This document shows positions 6,442 through 8,416 of a DNA stretch of 8,416 nt, piece after piece. The position numbers and the translations under genes were made by a program. Numbering within the stretch: the first letter of the stretch is position 1; each line of letters opens with the position of its first letter. This DNA is from Ruminococcaceae bacterium UBA1865 (GTDB lineage: Bacteria > Bacillota > Clostridia > Oscillospirales > Acutalibacteraceae): the NCBI GenBank assembly GCA_002338255.1, contig DDHX01000058.1:107876-116291 (forward strand), in the 5' to 3' direction. The notes beneath the pieces were generated by a model. That model saw only the letters and a list, made by a program, of their open reading frames with translations. It made no database searches and was not told the origin of the DNA.

Positions 6442-8035
6442 GTATCAAAAGCCCCCTTACGTTATATACCGATTCATCGACACCTTGATGCCGAATTGCC
6501 CGGTCAAGCGCGATAATAGTCGCAACAGCACCGTCAATCTTTTCGGTGGATTTCTCTTTATCCGGCTTGATGTTTCCGGCGGGATCGGTACGGATGAAAA
6601 TGTTATCCATCATCCAGCGAAGTACCGGATGGCCACTGTGAGCCAGTTTCCGTTCCAAGGTCAGCTTCATCAATTCTTTCGTAGGCGGCGACATATCCTT
6701 GAATCCCTGCCCGAAAGGCACCACGGTGAAACCAAGGTTATCGAGATTTTGTGTCATCTGTACAGCGCCCCAACGGTCAAAGGCAATCTCACGGATGTTA
6801 TACTTTAAACCGAGTTGTTCTATGAAACTTTCAATAAAGCCGTAATGAACCACATTGCCTTCGGTGGTTTGCAAAAAGCCTTGTTGTTTCCACAGATCAT
6901 AATTAACATGATCGCGCCGTACTCTAAGATCAAGATTGTCCTCCGGTATCCAAAAATACGGAATAATGCTGTATTTATCATTTTCGTCTTCTGGCGGGAA
7001 CACCAACACAAAAGCTGTAATATCGGTGGTGCTGGAAAGGTCAAGTCCGCCATAGCAAATGCGGCCTTCAAGCTGTTTCGGGTCAACTGCAAAGGAGCAT
7101 TTATCCCATTTCTCCATCGGCATCCACCGGATTGCCTGCTTGACCCATTGGTTCAGGCGAAGCTGACGGAAAGCATTTTCCTCGGCAGGATTTTCTTTCG
7201 CGCTCTCGCAGGCTGCTTTGACCTTGTCGATTCCTACTGTGACACCCAGCGACGGATTGGCCTTTTCCCAGATTTTCGGGTCAGTCCAATCGTCCTTTTC
7301 ATCTGCTCCGTAAATGACAGGGTAAAAGGTTGGGTCGTGTTTGCGGCCCTCGATGATGTCCTTCGCTTTTTGATGCACTTCCCAACAGATGGAATTGGTA
7401 TTGTCACCCGCAGTTGTAATCAAAAAATACAGTGGCTGCATGCGAGCATCACCAGAACCGCGCAGCATAACGTCATAGAGTTTGCGGTTCGGCTGCGCAT
7501 GTAGTTCATCGAACACTACACCGTGAATGTTCAGACCATGCTTGGTGTAGGCCTCTGCCGAAAGCACCTGATAGAAACTGTTGGTAGGAATATATACAAG
7601 TCGCTTTAGGGAAGCAAGTATTTTCACACGCTTGGCAAGTGCCGGGCATTGTTTGACCATTTCCGAAGCCACATCAAAAACGATGGACGCCTGCTGTCTG
7701 TCAGCCGCGCAACCATATACTTCAGCACCTTCTTCATGGTCACCACAGGTAAGCAGCAGCGCCACAGCAGCGGCAAGTTCGGATTTTCCCATCTTCTTTG
7801 GAATTTCCACGTAGGCATTGGTAAACTGCCGATAACCGTTTGGCTTGAGGATACCGAATACGTCACGAATAATCTGCTCCTGCCAGTCGATCAGTTCAAA
7901 ATTCTTACCGGCCCATGTGCCCTTGGTGTGCGTCAGGCACTCAATAAAGCCTACAGCGTAGTCGGCGGCAGTTTTGCTGTAAACCGAGTCTTTCGCCTTG
8001 AACTTGGTAGGAGTATATTTTTTCAGTTTGCGTAT
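6437..8035 (-). CDS. terL: Terminase large subunit (TerL), apparent ATA start
   Basis: From ATA at 8035 the product has 532 residues, beginning (M)RKLKKYTPTKFKAKDSVYS. The ATPase domain has Walker A 'EIPKKMGKSE' (77-86), Walker B 'IHGVVFDELH' with Asp176-Glu177, and coupling motif 'LITTAG' (205-210). The RuvC-like nuclease has 'YGGLDLSS' (Asp332), 'IAFDRWGA' (Asp420) and 'EKIDGA' (Asp501). The enzyme cuts concatemeric DNA and pumps it through the portal. The frame stays open back to a TGA at 8083-8081, yet contains no ATG, GTG or TTG before GTG at 7810. That GTG would begin just at Walker A and delete 75 residues of family-like sequence ('TKGTWAGKNFELIDWQEQII'). ATA sits 8 bases after a perfect AGAAAGGAGG, so I take it as the start. 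No frameshift is visible. The C-terminus (VYNVRGLLIL) looks complete. Confidence 0.93.
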   Translation of the reverse strand: MRKLKKYTPTKFKAKDSVYSKTAADYAVGFIECLTHTKGTWAGKNFELIDWQEQIIRDVFGILKPNGYRQFTNAYVEIPKKMGKSELAAAVALLLTCGDHEEGAEVYGCAADRQQASIVFDVASEMVKQCPALAKRVKILASLKRLVYIPTNSFYQVLSAEAYTKHGLNIHGVVFDELHAQPNRKLYDVMLRGSGDARMQPLYFLITTAGDNTNSICWEVHQKAKDIIEGRKHDPTFYPVIYGADEKDDWTDPKIWEKANPSLGVTVGIDKVKAACESAKENPAEENAFRQLRLNQWVKQAIRWMPMEKWDKCSFAVDPKQLEGRICYGGLDLSSTTDITAFVLVFPPEDENDKYSIIPYFWIPEDNLDLRVRRDHVNYDLWKQQGFLQTTEGNVVHYGFIESFIEQLGLKYNIREIAFDRWGAVQMTQNLDNLGFTVVPFGQGFKDMSPPTKELMKLTLERKLAHSGHPVLRWMMDNIFIRTDPAGNIKPDKEKSTEKIDGAVATIIALDRAIRHQGVDESVYNVRGLLIL

Positions 8036-8043
8036 AGCTGCCG

Positions 8044-8053
8044 CCTCCTTTCT
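8044..8053 (-). promoter_or_regulatory. Perfect ribosome binding site defining the terL start
   Basis: The minus strand reads AGAAAGGAGG, a 10-base complement to the 3' end of Firmicutes 16S rRNA. Eight bases follow (CGGCAGCT), then ATA in the terL frame. The only nearby ATG (8056-8054) lies upstream of this site and in another frame, so the ribosome site points to ATA as the initiation codon. The unusual strength of the site may compensate for the weak codon. Confidence 0.75.
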
Positions 8054-8060
8054 GCATGGA

Positions 8061-8091
8061 CAAAAAAAGGAACTTCATTGCTGAAGTTCCT
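8061..8091 (-). terminator. Strong intrinsic terminator between the DUF4314 gene and terL
   Basis: On the minus strand, AGGAACTTCA pairs perfectly with TGAAGTTCCT around a GCAA tetraloop (GNRA class), giving a 10-bp stem that runs straight into a tract of seven T. On the plus strand the hairpin is followed by GAAATAATA, so it is one-directional. It lies 21 bases after the DUF4314 stop. The T tract ends only 8 bases before the terL ribosome site, leaving no room for a terL promoter downstream of it. Confidence 0.9.
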
Positions 8092-8112
8092 GAAATAATA
8101 TTTTATTCTACT

Positions 8113-8337
8113 TCATATTTGTTTATAAGAATCTTCTCCATATACCAAACCCAATCCGGAACCGCAATCCCAATCCACGTGGGCAGTACCGATATCGTCA
8201 ACAAAGGTAACGGTGCCCTGCTCACCTGGCCGAAGTTTGGTGTAGGGGTCGTTCATAGAAACCAGTTCCACGCGTGTGCCTGACGGATACTGGCTGCGTA
8301 AGTGTTCAAGCTGCTCCTTTGATGGAATTCCTTTCAT
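8113..8337 (-). CDS. DUF4314 family small phage protein
   Basis: A product of 74 residues beginning MKGIPSKEQLEHLRSQYPSG. The core 'YPSGTRVELVSMNDPYTKLR', 'GEQGTVTFVDDIGTAHVDWD' and the closing 'GLGLVYGEDSYKQI' match what I know of DUF4314: a small, probably SH3-like beta-barrel protein common in Firmicutes prophages and conjugative elements. It is often linked to DNA-modification or packaging genes. No catalytic residues are evident and the biochemical role is unknown. AGGAGGTG (8346-8353) lies 8 bases before ATG. The start overlaps the upstream gene's stop as ATGA, so the two form one operon that ends at the terminator downstream. Confidence 0.85.
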   Translation of the reverse strand: MKGIPSKEQLEHLRSQYPSGTRVELVSMNDPYTKLRPGEQGTVTFVDDIGTAHVDWDCGSGLGLVYGEDSYKQI

Positions 8338-8416
8338 TCTGCCTGCACCTCCTGTAATCTATTTTTAAAAGCGGTGCTGCCTTCCAGCGGGGCAAGTAGA
8401 ATTTTGCGCTCTGTCT
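8334..8416 (-). CDS. 3' end of an unidentified upstream gene
   Basis: Only the last 26 codons are in the window (TERKILLAPLEGSTAFKNRL, then QEVQAE and TGA). The stop overlaps the DUF4314 start as ATGA, and the DUF4314 ribosome site lies inside this frame, which supports it as the coding frame. Another frame is also open here (RQSAKFYLPRWKAAPLLKID) but gives no such coupling. The fragment is too short to assign. In related prophages a DNA methyltransferase or similar modification gene is often found here, but nothing in these residues demonstrates it. Confidence 0.6.
   Translation of the reverse strand, partial: TERKILLAPLEGSTAFKNRLQEVQAE

Noticed and set aside
6815..7504. Plus-strand open frame of 229 codons opposite terL
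   Set aside because: It is antisense to a strongly conserved TerL coding region with clear catalytic motifs. Its translation resembles no known family and it has no upstream ribosome site pattern.
8054..8056. ATG upstream of terL as its start codon
   Set aside because: It is out of frame with TerL, reaches a stop after about 35 codons, and lies upstream of the Shine-Dalgarno rather than downstream.
8092..8135. AT-rich TAAAAT element as a late promoter upstream of terL
   Set aside because: The -35 (TTATAA) matches only three of six, and the transcript would have to pass the strong terminator immediately.
1..8416. CRISPR arrays, tRNA genes, insertion sequences, integrase or attachment sites
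   Set aside because: I saw no regularly spaced repeats, cloverleaf sequence, transposase-like protein or site-specific recombinase in the window.

Overview
The window is a block of late (packaging, head and head-tail) genes from an HK97-like tailed prophage or phage. Every gene lies on the minus strand, so the biological order runs from high to low coordinates. The likely host is a Gram-positive Clostridia-type bacterium (Firmicutes). This rests on AGGAGG-type ribosome binding sites before most genes, protein flavours typical of prophages in that group (ClpP-like prohead protease, phi13-type major tail protein, DUF4314 protein), and moderate GC. A 60-base sample of the capsid gene counts to 31 G/C. 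No host core gene, tRNA or attachment site is visible, so the species cannot be named.

Layout in transcription order: the 3' end of an unidentified gene (8416-8334); a DUF4314 protein (8337-8113); a strong intrinsic terminator (8091-8061); the terminase large subunit (8035-6437), which appears to start at an ATA codon behind a perfect 10-nt Shine-Dalgarno; a self-contained AT-rich cassette with an extended -10 promoter, a seven-helix membrane diguanylate cyclase (6361-5234) and its own terminator (5177-5146); portal (5118-3844); a possible 18-residue mini-ORF; ClpP-like prohead protease (3794-3096); HK97-fold major capsid protein (3082-1877); gp6-like connector (1875-1561); head-tail adaptor (1558-1226); HK97 gp10-like protein (1233-802); a tail-terminator-position protein (805-461); and the major tail protein, cut by the window edge (457-1).

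The structural genes form one tightly coupled unit with ATGA/GTGA overlaps or very short gaps. TerL cuts DNA and pumps it through the portal into a shell of capsid protein matured by the protease. The connector, adaptor and gp10-like proteins then join the head to a tail tube made of the major tail protein.

The outlier is the GGDEF gene. It splits the normally adjacent terL-portal pair, is visibly more AT-rich (19 G/C in a 60-base sample), has its own promoter and terminator, and keeps the residues expected of an active c-di-GMP synthase while lacking the usual inhibitory RxxD site. It looks like a 'moron', a cargo gene that the lysogen could express independently of the lytic programme, so the prophage may alter c-di-GMP signalling in its host. 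Whether it does so is inference.
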